Notes: generated from the sequence alone by a model not told the origin. A stretch of 64,000 bases of DNA from Palsa-504 sp963739135 (GCA_963739135.1 CAVTZG010000025.1:1-64000), one strand, 5' to 3'; numbered from the stretch's first letter, positions 7,496 through 16,209 are shown. Numbers and translations are program-made.

Positions 7496-8209
7496 TCATC
7501 GGAGCCAGCTCTGCAGCAGGCCAGCGAATCTCGACCAACCTCCATGCGGACCTTGCAGCAGGTGAGTCGGCCCTTGGGCTGGAGCGTACGTCGGCCAACC
7601 AAGCCGCAAGAGGAGGTACGAGATCGCGAGCGTCTCGCGAAACTCAGCCTCGACGACCGCAAGCGCCTGCGGCCTGTAGACCGGACCGTTGCTCTCCCAG
7701 AAGTCCGCGTTGTTGTCGCCGGCTCGGCTATGTGCATACGCGCACAGACGGGAGTATCTGTCCTTGATCCACGACGTGGCAACGTCGCCGAACACGGATT
7801 CGGGAGCGGCCTCACGATCGACTTGAGCGCCTGCGGTGCTGTCGCGTAGCCACGACCGTGCCTGCCCAAAGCTGATCTCTTGGCCCGCCCGCCACTTACC
7901 GAAGAGCGCCGAATTGTTGGTCACGGCGAGCCCCGCCGCGATGGTCATTGTCTCAAGCGCGTTGCGAAGGCAGCCGATTGCTTGCCGGTAGTACCCATGA
8001 AGGGCGTTGAAGACCAACGCATCGAACTCTTCGCCTGCGAGGAGGCAAACCTCATCCATGAAACTTGCCTGTCCGGGCGCGGGCCAAGAGAAGACCCAGT
8101 CACTCTGCAGTGCATCGAGTCGTGCGGCCGCTGAACCCGCGTAGCTGGACGTCTTTAGAGCAACATCCGTTGGCAAGACCATCACCGAATCCCACGGCTC
8201 TTCCTGCAT
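7496..8209 (-). CDS. HEPN-like protein partnered with KAP NTPase
   Basis: 237 residues from the ATG at 8209. The central part is helical (DEVCLLAGEEFDALVFNALHGYYRQAIGCLRNALE), the layout of HEPN-type helical bundles. Residues 154-160 read RLCAYAH, an R-x5-H that fits the HEPN RNase signature R-x4-6-H. The surrounding SRAGDNNADFWESNGPVY resembles HEPN-like surface/abortive proteins. The gene overlaps the KAP ORF by ~110 bases. Upstream of its ATG the same frame has SAPPPDDL, which could be the natural KAP C-terminus if one base is missing, making a single fused protein. RNase activity is inferred. Confidence 0.6.
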   Translation of the reverse strand: MQEEPWDSVMVLPTDVALKTSSYAGSAAARLDALQSDWVFSWPAPGQASFMDEVCLLAGEEFDALVFNALHGYYRQAIGCLRNALETMTIAAGLAVTNNSALFGKWRAGQEISFGQARSWLRDSTAGAQVDREAAPESVFGDVATSWIKDRYSRLCAYAHSRAGDNNADFWESNGPVYRPQALAVVEAEFRETLAISYLLLRLGWPTYAPAQGPTHLLQGPHGGWSRFAGLLQSWLR

Positions 8210-9779
8210 CAGGTCGTCCGGCGGTGGAGCGCTCAGCGGTCTCGCTGACCCGGCGCAGGAGCTGCACCACGACGCGGTCGACGGCGATCTCCGGTCCCAC
8301 GTCGAAAAAGCCTTTGGACCCGGTGCGAAGACGCGGATACAGGCTGAGCAGCACAGTGCATGCCGGCAGTACGGCTTCAGGGGGGACGTCTTCCTCGTAT
8401 CCCGCGAGGCGGGCGAGCAAGTCATCGAGGTCACCGGCAGACATGTTGTCGACCACAGCCTGGAGCAGCCGCTTGTGAGGCATGGCGATGACCACCGCGT
8501 CCACGGTCGCCGCTGGCAGCGCCCCCGGCGGAAGCTGTTTGCTGAGGTAGATGCCAAGCACCTCCGGGTTCGCGACCCGCCGCTGCTTCCGCCAGGTGGG
8601 CAGCCAGCTGCTGGGGTATGTCATGTTGCGGCTACCCAGGTAACGGACGGTAGCGGGGAACAACAGGCGGCACAGCTGAGCAACAACTTCGGCGTGATCT
8701 CCGCCCGCCCGGACGAACGCGTCTATCTCATCCTGCCATCCCGGTGCCTGGCTCGTGATCATGCCCACGTCAGTCAGGGCCTGGCTCATCGGCCCAAGCA
8801 TCGCGAAGACCTCCGGAAGGCTGAGCCGGATTGCCTCCAGAGCAAGGACATCGACAAGTGCCACCTCCTCGCCGATCATCCGCAGCCCGGCCGGCAAGGC
8901 CGCCAGATACCGGTTAACGTCCCGCGGCGTGCTGAGCAGCGGGCGCAGCACGCGGACCTGCACGTCCGCCCAGAGGGCCTGATCGAACGGGCCAGTCTCG
9001 ATCCCGGAGATAGCCTCGTTAAGCCCCTGGACCAGGAGGTCCCCGAGCGCGTGCTGCGACGTGGCGGGCAGGTCGAAAGAAAGCTCGACGATCTTGTCGA
9101 GATAGCTTCTGCCATCGTCCAGGCCGTCCTGATCCAGGGCGCGCTCAACCTTGGCCCGGTCGAAGGCCAGCAGATAGATGATCTTCGGGAAGTGCGCGGC
9201 GAGCCGGACCAGCCCGAGCATGTCGCGGATCTCCGGGGCAGTGAGCCGGTCGATGTCGTCGATGAACACAAAGATCGGCTCGGCGAGCTCGCCGAGCGCC
9301 AACTCGATCGCCTGCCGCTGCTGCTCGACCGGATCGGGCTTCTTCCTGGCGCTGCGGGCCCGGTCGGCCGCGGTTGCCACCGCGCCAGCCCTCGCGAACC
9401 AGGCGCCGGCGACCGGCACGAACGCCAGCGGGGACAGAGCCTGACCATAGCCGATCAGCCGGTTGGCCAGAGCCCGCTCCGTCTTCCCTTTCAGGCGCAG
9501 CTGGCCGGCGATCTGCTCGAAGAACGCGCTGACCAGCTGGTCCCGGCCGGAGAACATCCACGGGTTGAAAATCAGCACCGTCCGCGAGTGAACGCCCTCG
9601 AGTTGTTCCTTCACCATGTTCAGCACGGAAGTCTTACCCTGCCCCCACGGTCCCACCAACGCCGCCACGAGACCCTCGTCGGCGGCCTCACCGAGCAGGG
9701 CTGCCGTCAGGTGATCAGCAAACCCGGAACGGCCGAGACAATCGGCGGAACTCGACTTGATCGGGTTGTCGCCGCTCAC
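8100..9779 (-). CDS. KAP-family P-loop NTPase
   Basis: 559 residues from the ATG at 9779. Walker A is GPWGQGKTS at residues 43-51 and Walker B is IFVFIDDIDRL near residue 180. These are followed by IYLLAFDR and a FDLPATSQHALGDL segment typical of KAP NTPases. A short hydrophobic insertion (LSPLAFVPVAGAWFARAGAVA) sits between Walker A and B, where many KAP proteins carry membrane helices. KAP NTPases are associated with the membrane and appear in several defence gene pairs. The last ~45 residues, after LLRRVSET, overlap the downstream HEPN-like gene and read as off-frame sequence, so a frameshift near 8240 is likely. Confidence 0.8.
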   Translation of the reverse strand: MSGDNPIKSSSADCLGRSGFADHLTAALLGEAADEGLVAALVGPWGQGKTSVLNMVKEQLEGVHSRTVLIFNPWMFSGRDQLVSAFFEQIAGQLRLKGKTERALANRLIGYGQALSPLAFVPVAGAWFARAGAVATAADRARSARKKPDPVEQQRQAIELALGELAEPIFVFIDDIDRLTAPEIRDMLGLVRLAAHFPKIIYLLAFDRAKVERALDQDGLDDGRSYLDKIVELSFDLPATSQHALGDLLVQGLNEAISGIETGPFDQALWADVQVRVLRPLLSTPRDVNRYLAALPAGLRMIGEEVALVDVLALEAIRLSLPEVFAMLGPMSQALTDVGMITSQAPGWQDEIDAFVRAGGDHAEVVAQLCRLLFPATVRYLGSRNMTYPSSWLPTWRKQRRVANPEVLGIYLSKQLPPGALPAATVDAVVIAMPHKRLLQAVVDNMSAGDLDDLLARLAGYEEDVPPEAVLPACTVLLSLYPRLRTGSKGFFDVGPEIAVDRVVVQLLRRVSETAERSTAGRPDAGRAVGFGDGLANGCCSKDVQLRGFSGRTTRCTAE

Positions 9780-9882
9780 CGCCCGCTCCCCGGTCCGGTG
9801 TCACGGCTATCAGCGGGAAAGCGCAAGCTGGTGACCCAATGACGAGGCTGGACAGGGACCTCGCCCGTGCGTAGCTTCTCAA

Positions 9883-9918
9883 TGCTATTTCTGCTATTTC
9901 TGCTATTTCTGCTATTTC
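9883..9918. repeat. Four perfect copies of a 9-bp unit
   Basis: TGCTATTTC is repeated four times head to tail about 100 bp upstream of the KAP start codon. It is AT-rich in a GC-rich setting. It could alter promoter spacing by slippage, which is inference. It is far too short for a CRISPR. Confidence 0.9.
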
Positions 9919-10063
9919 TGGTTGCGGACTTCAACTCATCCTCCGCTGGAACGTGGGCCTCGGCCGGGCCACGCGCGCGCTGGGAGGACGAGACACAACT
10001 CACACCAGCGGCGTATAGCGCAAGTGCCTGCTACGGGTAATGTCCAGCTGCTAACTAGGGAAG

Positions 10064-10104
10064 CCCCGGTGCCCGCCGCCCAAGACGCGGCGCGCCCGGG
10101 TTTT
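10064..10104 (+). terminator. Rho-independent-type terminator
   Basis: An imperfect GC-rich stem (10064-10079 with 10087-10100, seven-base loop) is followed directly by TTTT on the plus strand. No convincing plus-strand gene precedes it, so it may end a small RNA or be left over from a lost gene. The 350 bases from 10004 to 10343 hold nothing else I can assign. Confidence 0.6.
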
Positions 10105-10343
10105 CTGTGTTCCTTCAGCTTACCGGGACCTACTGTCACCGCCAGTCACGCCAGACACCGACGGCACGCCGGTCGGCAAAGCGCCCGCCAGCCGCGGACC
10201 GTCTCCCCCGATGCCCGGAGCGACCCTCGTCACGACTAGCCGCCCGATTCGCGAACGCCAATACGTCGGACCCGACCGTAAACGCCTGAGAGAAACGTCA
10301 GCGGCATGCCGCCAAACGTCTGACCTGCAACTATGTCGGTCGC

Positions 10344-10601
10344 TCACGCTGCAACGCCGGATAGCAGGTGGTCCAGCTCGGAGGTGGCCCCGTCCGGGAT
10401 GTCATAGGCCGGGTAGGACACCGTGAACTTGGCGGGGCTGGTCTCGCTGGCCGGCGGCCGGAAGGTGCCGGTCCAGCCCGTGCGGCAGATGGTGCCGTGG
10501 ATATACGGCTGCGTCACGACCCGTGTCGACCGAGCCGGGCGTGCAGTGCGGGTCCAACAGCGATGCGCGCGCTCATTGCCTGCCCTCCTTCCGCCCTGCA
10601 A
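10344..10601 (-). pseudogene. HNH-like protein remnant
   Basis: The core reads GTICRTGWTGTFRPP and later YPAYDIPDGATSELDHLLS. This matches a common actinobacterial secreted/phage-type family whose members run CRPGW-RPPxSYT...YEEDHLIPLELGG. The frame stops just after ELDHLLS, so the HNH-like region and C-terminus are missing. Upstream, DPHCTPGSVDTG lies in a different frame, so one frameshift separates the N-terminal part. Truncated and probably dead. Confidence 0.5.
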
Positions 10602-11076
10602 GGCGGCAGCGCCACATCAGGGACGCGACGGTGCGGCACGTGGTGTCGTCCAGCTGGATCAGCCACGCGACGATCCGGCGGTCGTACGCGCCCAGCTCGA
10701 CACCCTCCAGGACGGCGGCGAACGCCTCCTGCCTGATCTCAGGCCGGCAGTAGCCCGCCAGCGCCGCGGACTCGATAGGCCCGTCCGGGATGTAGCTGTG
10801 CGGCGCAGTAATCGGCGTACCTCCCGCCGTGCCGCTAGCCGGCTGCGCGGGGGCCAGCTCGTCGACGACGGATAGCAGGTCAAGGAGGAGCTTCTGCGCG
10901 GCGCCGAACCCATAGGTGGCGTAGAACAGCGCGGTGTCTTCAACGGCATCCGCGTCCAGGTGCGCGGCCAGGGTGTGCTGTCCTGCCGCCGATGCCTGCA
11001 GGAAGTCGCGGGCACGCTCGACCGCGCGCCGCTGGTCACCGCTCAGGACGCGGATCTGCGGCAAGGGCCGGGTCAC
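10573..11076 (-). CDS. Hypothetical helical protein
   Basis: GTG at 11076, immediately after GGGGGAGG and overlapping the stop of the small upstream ORF (GTGA), so translation is coupled. The 167-residue product is helical (RRAVERARDFLQASAAGQHTLAAHL, FGAAQKLLLDLLSVVDELAP), with a Pro/Ser linker and a C-terminal helical half ending in RKEGRQ. I do not recognise the family. It overlaps the start region of the HNH-like remnant by 28 bases, which suggests a former three-gene operon on this strand. Confidence 0.5.
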   Translation of the reverse strand: MTRPLPQIRVLSGDQRRAVERARDFLQASAAGQHTLAAHLDADAVEDTALFYATYGFGAAQKLLLDLLSVVDELAPAQPASGTAGGTPITAPHSYIPDGPIESAALAGYCRPEIRQEAFAAVLEGVELGAYDRRIVAWLIQLDDTTCRTVASLMWRCRLAGRKEGRQ

Positions 11077-11281
11077 GCCTCCCCCATGTCCGGCTCGATG
11101 CCCAAGGCGCGCAGCAGGTCCTTGGCCGCCTTCACGGCCGGCCCACGTTGTCCGCGGTGACGGTGACTCCCCGGCAGCCCTCGGCTTCGAGGAGCTTCGG
11201 GGTGTGATGCAAGAGCAGATAGGGCGAATAGGACGGCTCGGACTCCGGGGAGCCACCAGCGTCCGGCGCTAGGGTGGTCAT
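11073..11281 (-). pseudogene. Small frameshifted gene
   Basis: From the ATG at 11281 the frame reads SPYLLLHHTPKLLEAEGCRGVTVTADNVG, then hits a stop at 11132. One base out of frame it continues AVKAAKDLLRALGIEPDMGEA to a stop that overlaps the next gene. The two halves make a coherent ~69-residue protein, so a single indel near 11140 is likely. Unknown small actinobacterial protein. Confidence 0.5.
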
Positions 11282-11361
11282 GGGCACGCTCCGTCTTGTC
11301 CGGGAGCGCGCTGCGGTTGCGTCGCTGGCGGGCTCCACGAGTGTGTAGGGGTTTACGGAAC

Positions 11362-11991
11362 ATGGCGGACGTGGTGCTGCACCTGGCCCAGTCCGAGGAA
11401 TCAGTGCTGGCCACCGTGGCCGGAAAGGGCCCGCGGACCGGGTTCGCGGCGACGGCGGGCGGCACGGTGGACGAGCGCATCGCCGCGCTGGTGGAGGCGG
11501 AGCGGGCGGCGCCCGAGGCGGTGTTCGGCCGGTGGCAGCAGGCCCGGCGCGCCGCGCTCCTTGCGCTGCGCGGCGCCGATCCGGACCGGCCGCTGGAGTG
11601 GGTGGCGGCGCCGGTCAAGCCGGCCACGCTGGCCACCACCCGGCTGGCCGAGCACTGGGCGCACGGCCTGGACATCACCGGGCCGCTCGGCCTGGGCTTC
11701 CCCGATACCGGTCGGCTGCGGCACGTGGCCTGGCTGGCCCACCGGACGCTGCCGTACGCGATGGCGCTGGCCGGCGAGCCTCCCGCCGAGGTGCGGTGCG
11801 AGCTGACGGCTCCGGACGGCGCGACGGTCTGGGAGTTCGGCCGATCGGCGGCCGAGTCGGCGATCAGTGGTCCGGCCGGAGACTTCTGCCGGGTGGCGGC
11901 GCACCGGCTGGCCCCGGAACAGGCCCGGATGACCGTCACCGGCCCGCACGGCGCGGCGGCGCTGCGGCTGCTGCGGACCTACGCCGGATGA
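11362..11991 (+). CDS. Maleylpyruvate isomerase/mycothiol-dependent-type protein, N-terminally short
   Basis: The sequence DVVLHLAQSEESV, then TTRLAEHWAHGLDIT and the C-terminal domain match the TIGR03084/MDMPI family of DinB-fold, metal-binding, mycothiol-associated proteins. Full members start about 35-40 residues earlier with a helix ending in a GW-V-D-V-V-H-L block. Here the upstream frame has only CRGLRN before MADVVLHL. The first helix and probably one metal ligand are missing, so activity is doubtful. Start taken at the ATG at 11362. The GNAT gene follows 13 bases after the stop. Confidence 0.65.
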   Translation: MADVVLHLAQSEESVLATVAGKGPRTGFAATAGGTVDERIAALVEAERAAPEAVFGRWQQARRAALLALRGADPDRPLEWVAAPVKPATLATTRLAEHWAHGLDITGPLGLGFPDTGRLRHVAWLAHRTLPYAMALAGEPPAEVRCELTAPDGATVWEFGRSAAESAISGPAGDFCRVAAHRLAPEQARMTVTGPHGAAALRLLRTYAG

Positions 11992-12004
11992 AGGGCTGGC
12001 GGTC

Positions 12005-12466
12005 ATGGACATTGAGGTAGCGGTCATCAGGGACGTCACCGACCAGGACGTGGCCGCGATCAACCGGCTGCTGCCGCAGCTGTCGAGATCGGCGCCGCCG
12101 CTGGACGGCGCGGCGGTGCGGCGGATCGCCACCTGGGACGGCAGCAGCCTGCTGGCGGCCCGGTCACCAGGCGAGATCATCGGCATCCTGACGCTGATCA
12201 CGTTCCCGATCCCGACCGGGGTCCGGGCCTGGATCGAGGACGTGGTGGTCGACGAGTCGGCCCGGGGCCAGGGGGTCGGGGCGGCACTGACCCGGGAGGC
12301 GGTCCGGCTGGCCCGGGCGGCCGGGGCGCGGACGGTCGACCTGACCACCCGGCCCTCGCGGGAGTCGGCCGGACGGCTGTACGAGCGGCTGGGTTTCTCG
12401 CTGCGGGACACCCGGGTGTACCGGCTGGCAGGCGAGCCCTACGAGGCGAGGGCGATCTCCAAGTAG
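12005..12466 (+). CDS. GNAT N-acetyltransferase
   Basis: 153 residues from the ATG at 12005. Motif A is clear: WIEDVVVDESARGQGVGAALTREAVRLA, containing the acetyl-CoA pyrophosphate loop R-G-Q-G-V-G. It is followed by the motif B segment RESAGRLYERLGF. The acceptor substrate is not predictable. The gene's last 28 bases overlap the tail of the arginase fragment on the other strand. Confidence 0.85.
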   Translation: MDIEVAVIRDVTDQDVAAINRLLPQLSRSAPPLDGAAVRRIATWDGSSLLAARSPGEIIGILTLITFPIPTGVRAWIEDVVVDESARGQGVGAALTREAVRLARAAGARTVDLTTRPSRESAGRLYERLGFSLRDTRVYRLAGEPYEARAISK

Positions 12467-12852
12467 GGGGCGATGAGCCGGGCGGCGCCCCGGCCGGGGA
12501 ACCAGGAGCAGGCGACGCCGACGGCGGCGACGCGGCCGGTGCCGAGCAGCAGGCTCAGCGCGTCGGCGACCTGCCCGGCATCGGGGCCGCCTGGCGTCGG
12601 GTAGCGCAGGCCGGGCATCTGGGTGGCGTCGATCACGTCCATGTCCAGGTGCACGTAGAGCGGGCCGTCGGGGATGTCGGCGGCGGCCAGGTCGATGACC
12701 TGGCCGCGGCGGATCTGGGACTGATCCAGGTAGGTGACCTCCGGCGGGTCCAGGTCCCGGGCGCCGACGAGGACGATCCGGTCCTCGGAGACCGGCCTGA
12801 GCCCGAGCGCGCTGGCGATCAGCTCCGGCCGGTACCCGGTGAGCAGCCGCAG
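12439..12852 (-). pseudogene. Arginase/agmatinase-fold C-terminal fragment
   Basis: The last ~138 codons of a longer minus frame read LLTGYRPELIASALGL, then VGARDLDPPE, then VHLDMDVID (the Asp pair that binds Mn2+), then PGGPDAGQVADALSLL and a natural C-terminus LIAPYLEIALAS. This is the C-terminal half of an arginase-superfamily enzyme. The N-terminal half with the GGDHS motif is absent; upstream of ~12850 the DNA is Pnkp sequence in another frame. A deletion fused the two genes. Confidence 0.75.
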
Positions 12853-13735
12853 CTGGCGAGATATGGCCGCGGCAGCGCGGTCAGACGGCCACCGAAGACA
12901 CAGCCGGTATCCAGGCACAGGGTGTTGTTCAGCCACTCTGGCTCGGGCACCGGGGTGTGGCCGTACAGGACGAGGGCGCGGCCGCGGTACTCCTGCGCCC
13001 AGGGGTAGCGGACGGGCAGGCCGTACTCGTCGGTCTCGCCGGTGGTCTGCCGGTACAGGCAGAACTCGCGCACCCGGCCGGACGCGCGGCCGTGGTAGCG
13101 CTCGATCAGGCCCGCGTGGGCCACCACCAGGCGGCCGCAGTCCAGCACGTAGTGGCTGATCAGGCCGTCGATGAACTGCTCGACCCCGGCGCGGAACTCG
13201 TCGGTCTCGCGGGCCAGCTGCTCCAGCGAGGCGTCCAGGCCGTGGCTGCGGTTGACGTTCCTGCCGCGTAGCGCGCGCAGCAGCTTGACCTCGTGGTTGC
13301 CGGGCACGCACAGCGCGGTGCCCGCCGCCACCATGCCCATTACCAGGCGGAGCACGCCGGGCGTGTCGGGACCGCGGTCCACCAGGTCGCCGAGGAACAC
13401 GGCGCGCCTTCCGCCCGGGTGGCGGGCGTTGATAGGACGGCCGGCGCCGTCGCGGTCGATGGCGTATCCGAGCTGGTCGAGCAGCTGCTCGAGCTCGGCC
13501 CGGCAACCGTGCACGTCGCCGATGACGTCGAACGGGCCTTTTTCTTGGCGGAGATCGTTGAACAGCTTGGCCCGGGTGACGGTAGCGGCGGCCACCTCGT
13601 CCGGGGTGCGCAGCACGTGGACGGTGCGGAAGCCCTCCCGGCCCAGGTGGTTCAGGCTGCGCCGCAGCTGGCTGCGCTGGCGGCGGATCACGTGCGGGCC
13701 GAAGTCACGGTCCGGGCGAGCGGCTCGCTGGTGGC
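12819..13735 (-). pseudogene. Pnkp phosphatase-domain fragment
   Basis: From ~13735 the frame reads ARPDRDFGPHVIRRQRSQ, the kinase-phosphatase junction of bacterial polynucleotide kinase-phosphatase. The phosphatase domain follows with DVIGDVHGC, GDLVDRGPDT, GNHE, a VVAHAGL block, LYGHTPV and LDTGCVFGGRLTAL. All metal-binding motifs are present. Full Pnkp is ~850 residues with an N-terminal kinase and a C-terminal ligase. Here the kinase and ligase domains are both missing, the latter cut right after GRLTAL where arginase sequence begins. A GTG at 13691 could still start a ~290-residue phosphatase. The usual partner Hen1 is not here. Confidence 0.8.
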
Positions 13736-13954
13736 GGCGTCCTCCTCGGTGACGGCGTTGTCGAGTTCTTCTGGCTCGGTGTCGTCGGCTTCGGCCAGCC
13801 GGGCCAGGGCGGAGCGGGTCAGCTTGTGCCGGTGAGAGAGGTAGCGGGCGGTGATGAGCTCCTTGTACGGGTGGGCGGCCAGCCAGTCGCCGCCCGCCCG
13901 GACCAGCTTGTCCACCTCCTCAGGCGACACCCCCCAGGTCGGTGGCGGGCTCAC
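13688..13954 (-). CDS. Hypothetical fragment joined to Pnkp remnant
   Basis: From the GTG at 13954 the product reads GVSPEEVDKLVRAGGDWLAAHPYKEL, then ITARYLSHRHKLTRSALARL and an acidic stretch, then runs out into Pnkp DNA in the wrong frame (SEPLARTVTSART). The helical N-terminal ~70 residues look real but I do not know the family. The 3' end appears replaced by Pnkp sequence, another probable deletion junction near 13735. Confidence 0.4.
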   Translation of the reverse strand: MSPPPTWGVSPEEVDKLVRAGGDWLAAHPYKELITARYLSHRHKLTRSALARLAEADDTEPEELDNAVTEEDAATSEPLARTVTSART

Positions 13955-14032
13955 GGGTGGTGGTGATGGTCAGCAGCACACGTCATTGTGTCCGACGCGG
14001 TCGCCGCAGATCAAAGGGCTTTCCGGTCGCGG

Positions 14033-14920
14033 TCAGTCACCGAGCACGGCCAGGTCGAGCCGGCCGAGGCGCTCGGGGTCGGCCAGCACGTCAATCTCCA
14101 CCAGCTTGCCGCGCGAGATGGTGAACCCGATTACCGCGACCGGCTGCCCGCCTATGGTCGCGACCGCGCCCGCGGCCCCGTTCACCAGGGCCGGCCGCAG
14201 CAGCGCGGAGGCCTGGTGGACCCTGAGCCCGTGATCGACAACGGCGGCCGCGCCGCGGAGCACCACGGAAAGTTCCGGATGCGCCGTCCCCCCGTCGGAC
14301 CGCAGCACGACATCCGGGTCGAGGACGGCGACGAGCGCGGCCAGGTCGCCGTGGCGCGCCGCGGCGAAGAAGGCATCGACCACTTCGCGCTGGCGGCCGA
14401 TATCGGGATCCGGGGTGTGAATCTCGGCTCCTCGGACCCGGCGCCGGGCCCGGCTGGCGAGCTGCCTGGCCGTGGCCGGGGGGCGCCCAACCATAGGGGC
14501 GATCTCGTCGAAGGGCAGGTCGAACATGTCGTGCAGGACGAACGCCAGCCGCTCGGCGGGGGTCAGCGTGTCAAGCACCACTTGCAGGGCGAGCCCGACC
14601 GAGTCGGCCAGCAGCGCCTCCTCCTCGGGGTCGGTCCCGTCCGCCCGGCTGAGGACCGGGTCGGGCACGTGCACGCCGAGGGGCTCCTCACGTCGGGCGT
14701 TGCGCGAGCGCAGGACGTTCAGGCAGATCCGGGCCACGATCGTGGTCAGCCAGGCACCGAGGTTGTCGACGCCGCTGGCGTCTGACCGGCTGAGGCGCAG
14801 CCAGGCTTCCTGGACGGCGTCGTCGGCCTCGGCCAGCGAGCCGAGCATCCGGTAGGCCACCGCCCGCAGGCGGGTCCGGTTCTGCTCGAAGCCGTCCACC
14901 AGCCAGTCGGCTTCGGTCAT
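14033..14920 (-). CDS. ECF sigma factor, SigJ-like with SnoaL-type C-terminus
   Basis: 295 residues. Region 2 covers residues ~8-75 (RMLGSLAEADDAVQEAWLRL, the DDAVQEAW core). Region 4 covers ~115-170 (LTPAERLAFVLHDMFDLPFDEIAPMVGRPPATARQLASRARRRVR). The last ~115 residues form a SnoaL/NTF2-like domain (VVDAFFAAARHGDLAALVAVLDPDVVLRSDGG), the layout of the SigJ/ECF41-type group in which this extension modulates activity. No anti-sigma gene is adjacent. The divergent YceI gene starts 87 bases away and may be its target, which is inference. Confidence 0.9.
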   Translation of the reverse strand: MTEADWLVDGFEQNRTRLRAVAYRMLGSLAEADDAVQEAWLRLSRSDASGVDNLGAWLTTIVARICLNVLRSRNARREEPLGVHVPDPVLSRADGTDPEEEALLADSVGLALQVVLDTLTPAERLAFVLHDMFDLPFDEIAPMVGRPPATARQLASRARRRVRGAEIHTPDPDIGRQREVVDAFFAAARHGDLAALVAVLDPDVVLRSDGGTAHPELSVVLRGAAAVVDHGLRVHQASALLRPALVNGAAGAVATIGGQPVAVIGFTISRGKLVEIDVLADPERLGRLDLAVLGD

Positions 14921-15007
14921 CGGTCACACTCCCTGATCGCGGCGTGTCGTATAGGTGACACCTCAAATCCGTTCGATGTGACAGTTCGATATGACAGGGG
15001 AATGATC

Positions 15008-15562
15008 ATGCAGGCAACGTCAGGACCAACGACCCCCCCGTCGCTGCAGGCTCTGCTGGAGGACGCGGACCTGGCCGGGGAATGGGTACTGGACCCGCGC
15101 CAGTCCAGCGTCCGGCTGAAGAACAGGAGCCTGGGCGGCCTGATTCCGGTGAACGGCGTCTTCCGCGAGGTCAGCGGGAACGGCACCATCGCTCCGGACG
15201 GCGCGGTCAGCGGCACCGTCGCGGTGGCCGCGGCGTCCATCGAGACCGGGAACACCCGGCGTGATACGCACCTGCGCTCGGCCGACTTCTTCGACGCTGT
15301 TAACTATCCGGACATCACCTTCACTGCAACCGGGGCCCGGCCCGCTGGCCAGGGTGCTCTTGTGACCGGCACGCTCACCGTGCGGGACCGTACCCAGCCG
15401 CTGTCCTTCGAGGCCGCGGCGTCCGGGCCGGGCGACGGCGAGATCAGGCTCGACGCCGAGGTCCGCATCAACCGGGCCGACTTCGGCCTCACCTGGAATC
15501 GGATGGGCCTGGTCGCGATGAACAACACCGTCACCATCCGCGCCGTGTTCACCCGGCGGTGA
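15008..15562 (+). CDS. YceI-family lipocalin-like protein
   Basis: 184 residues. ATG 15008 has AGGGG seven bases upstream; ATG 15002 is too close to it. The YceI pattern is clear: GEWVLDPRQSSVRLKNRSLGG, then GNGTIAPDGAVSGTVAVAAASIETGN, RDTHLRSADFFDAVNYPDITFTA, and the C-terminal strand pair. YceI proteins bind isoprenoid-type lipids and usually carry a signal peptide. None is visible here, so this copy looks cytoplasmic. Divergent from the SigJ-like gene. Confidence 0.9.
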   Translation: MQATSGPTTPPSLQALLEDADLAGEWVLDPRQSSVRLKNRSLGGLIPVNGVFREVSGNGTIAPDGAVSGTVAVAAASIETGNTRRDTHLRSADFFDAVNYPDITFTATGARPAGQGALVTGTLTVRDRTQPLSFEAAASGPGDGEIRLDAEVRINRADFGLTWNRMGLVAMNNTVTIRAVFTRR

Positions 15563-15576
15563 GCGCTTTTGCGGGG

Positions 15577-16209
15577 TCAGGCGTGCTCGGTGGCGAGGCG
15601 GGCGCTGAAGCCGAGCAGGACGGCGCCGGCGGTGGCGTCGAGGCCGCGGCGGACCCTGCGCCGGGCCAGCAAGCGCCGGGCGCGGCTCAGGGCGGCGATG
15701 AGGACGAGCACGTAGGCCAGGGACAGCGCGGCGTGGCTCCAGGCCAGCGTGAGCAGCCAGCCGAGGTTCGCGCCGGGCGTGAGGAACTGGGGCAGCACCG
15801 CGAGGTAGAAGACCAGCACCTTGGGGTTGGTGATGTTGGAGAGGAACCCTTGCCGCCAGCCCGCCAGGCTTCGTGTTCTCGCGGCGGCCTCGTCGTCATC
15901 ATCCAGCGGCCGGTACTGGCCGCGGATGGCCGAGCGGAGGGCCTGCGCGCCCAGGAAGACCAGATAGGCCACGCCGGCCCACTTGATGGCCTCGAAGGCG
16001 GGCTGGGCCCGCACGATCAGCGCGCCGAGGCCGCAGGCGGCGGCCGTGCCCTGGACGAAGTTGGAGCTTGCGACCCCGACGGCCGTCCACCTCCCGCGGC
16101 GGGGCCCACCCGCCAGGGTGTTCTTGGTGACCACGGCGAAATCCGGGCCCGGGATCACAATCAGGACCACGGCAAAGACCAGGAACTCGGCGTACTTCGA
16201 CCACGACAT
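15577..16209 (-). CDS. LysE/RhtB-family exporter
   Basis: 211 codons from the ATG at 16209. The family signature is present: a first helix with VLIVIPGPDFAVVTKN, then GRWTAVGVASSNFVQGTAAACGL, YLVFLGAQALRS, and a mid-protein GFLSNITNPKVLVFYLAVLPQF. About six membrane helices. Exports amino acids or small cationic metabolites; the substrate is unknown. It converges with the YceI gene, 14 bases apart. The longer upstream frame to 16503 is antisense to the DinB gene and should not be used. Confidence 0.9.
   Translation of the reverse strand: MSWSKYAEFLVFAVVLIVIPGPDFAVVTKNTLAGGPRRGRWTAVGVASSNFVQGTAAACGLGALIVRAQPAFEAIKWAGVAYLVFLGAQALRSAIRGQYRPLDDDDEAAARTRSLAGWRQGFLSNITNPKVLVFYLAVLPQFLTPGANLGWLLTLAWSHAALSLAYVLVLIAALSRARRLLARRRVRRGLDATAGAVLLGFSARLATEHA

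Noticed and set aside
9883..9918. Short repeats as a possible CRISPR
   Set aside because: 9-bp units with no spacers; a microsatellite.
10050..10104. Cobalamin-riboswitch-like GGGAAGCCCCGGTG text
   Set aside because: The conserved core after the box is missing and no B12-related gene follows; only the terminator is supportable.
1..14000. Prophage or integrative element
   Set aside because: No integrase, capsid, tail, replication or attachment-site features; only one HNH-like remnant.
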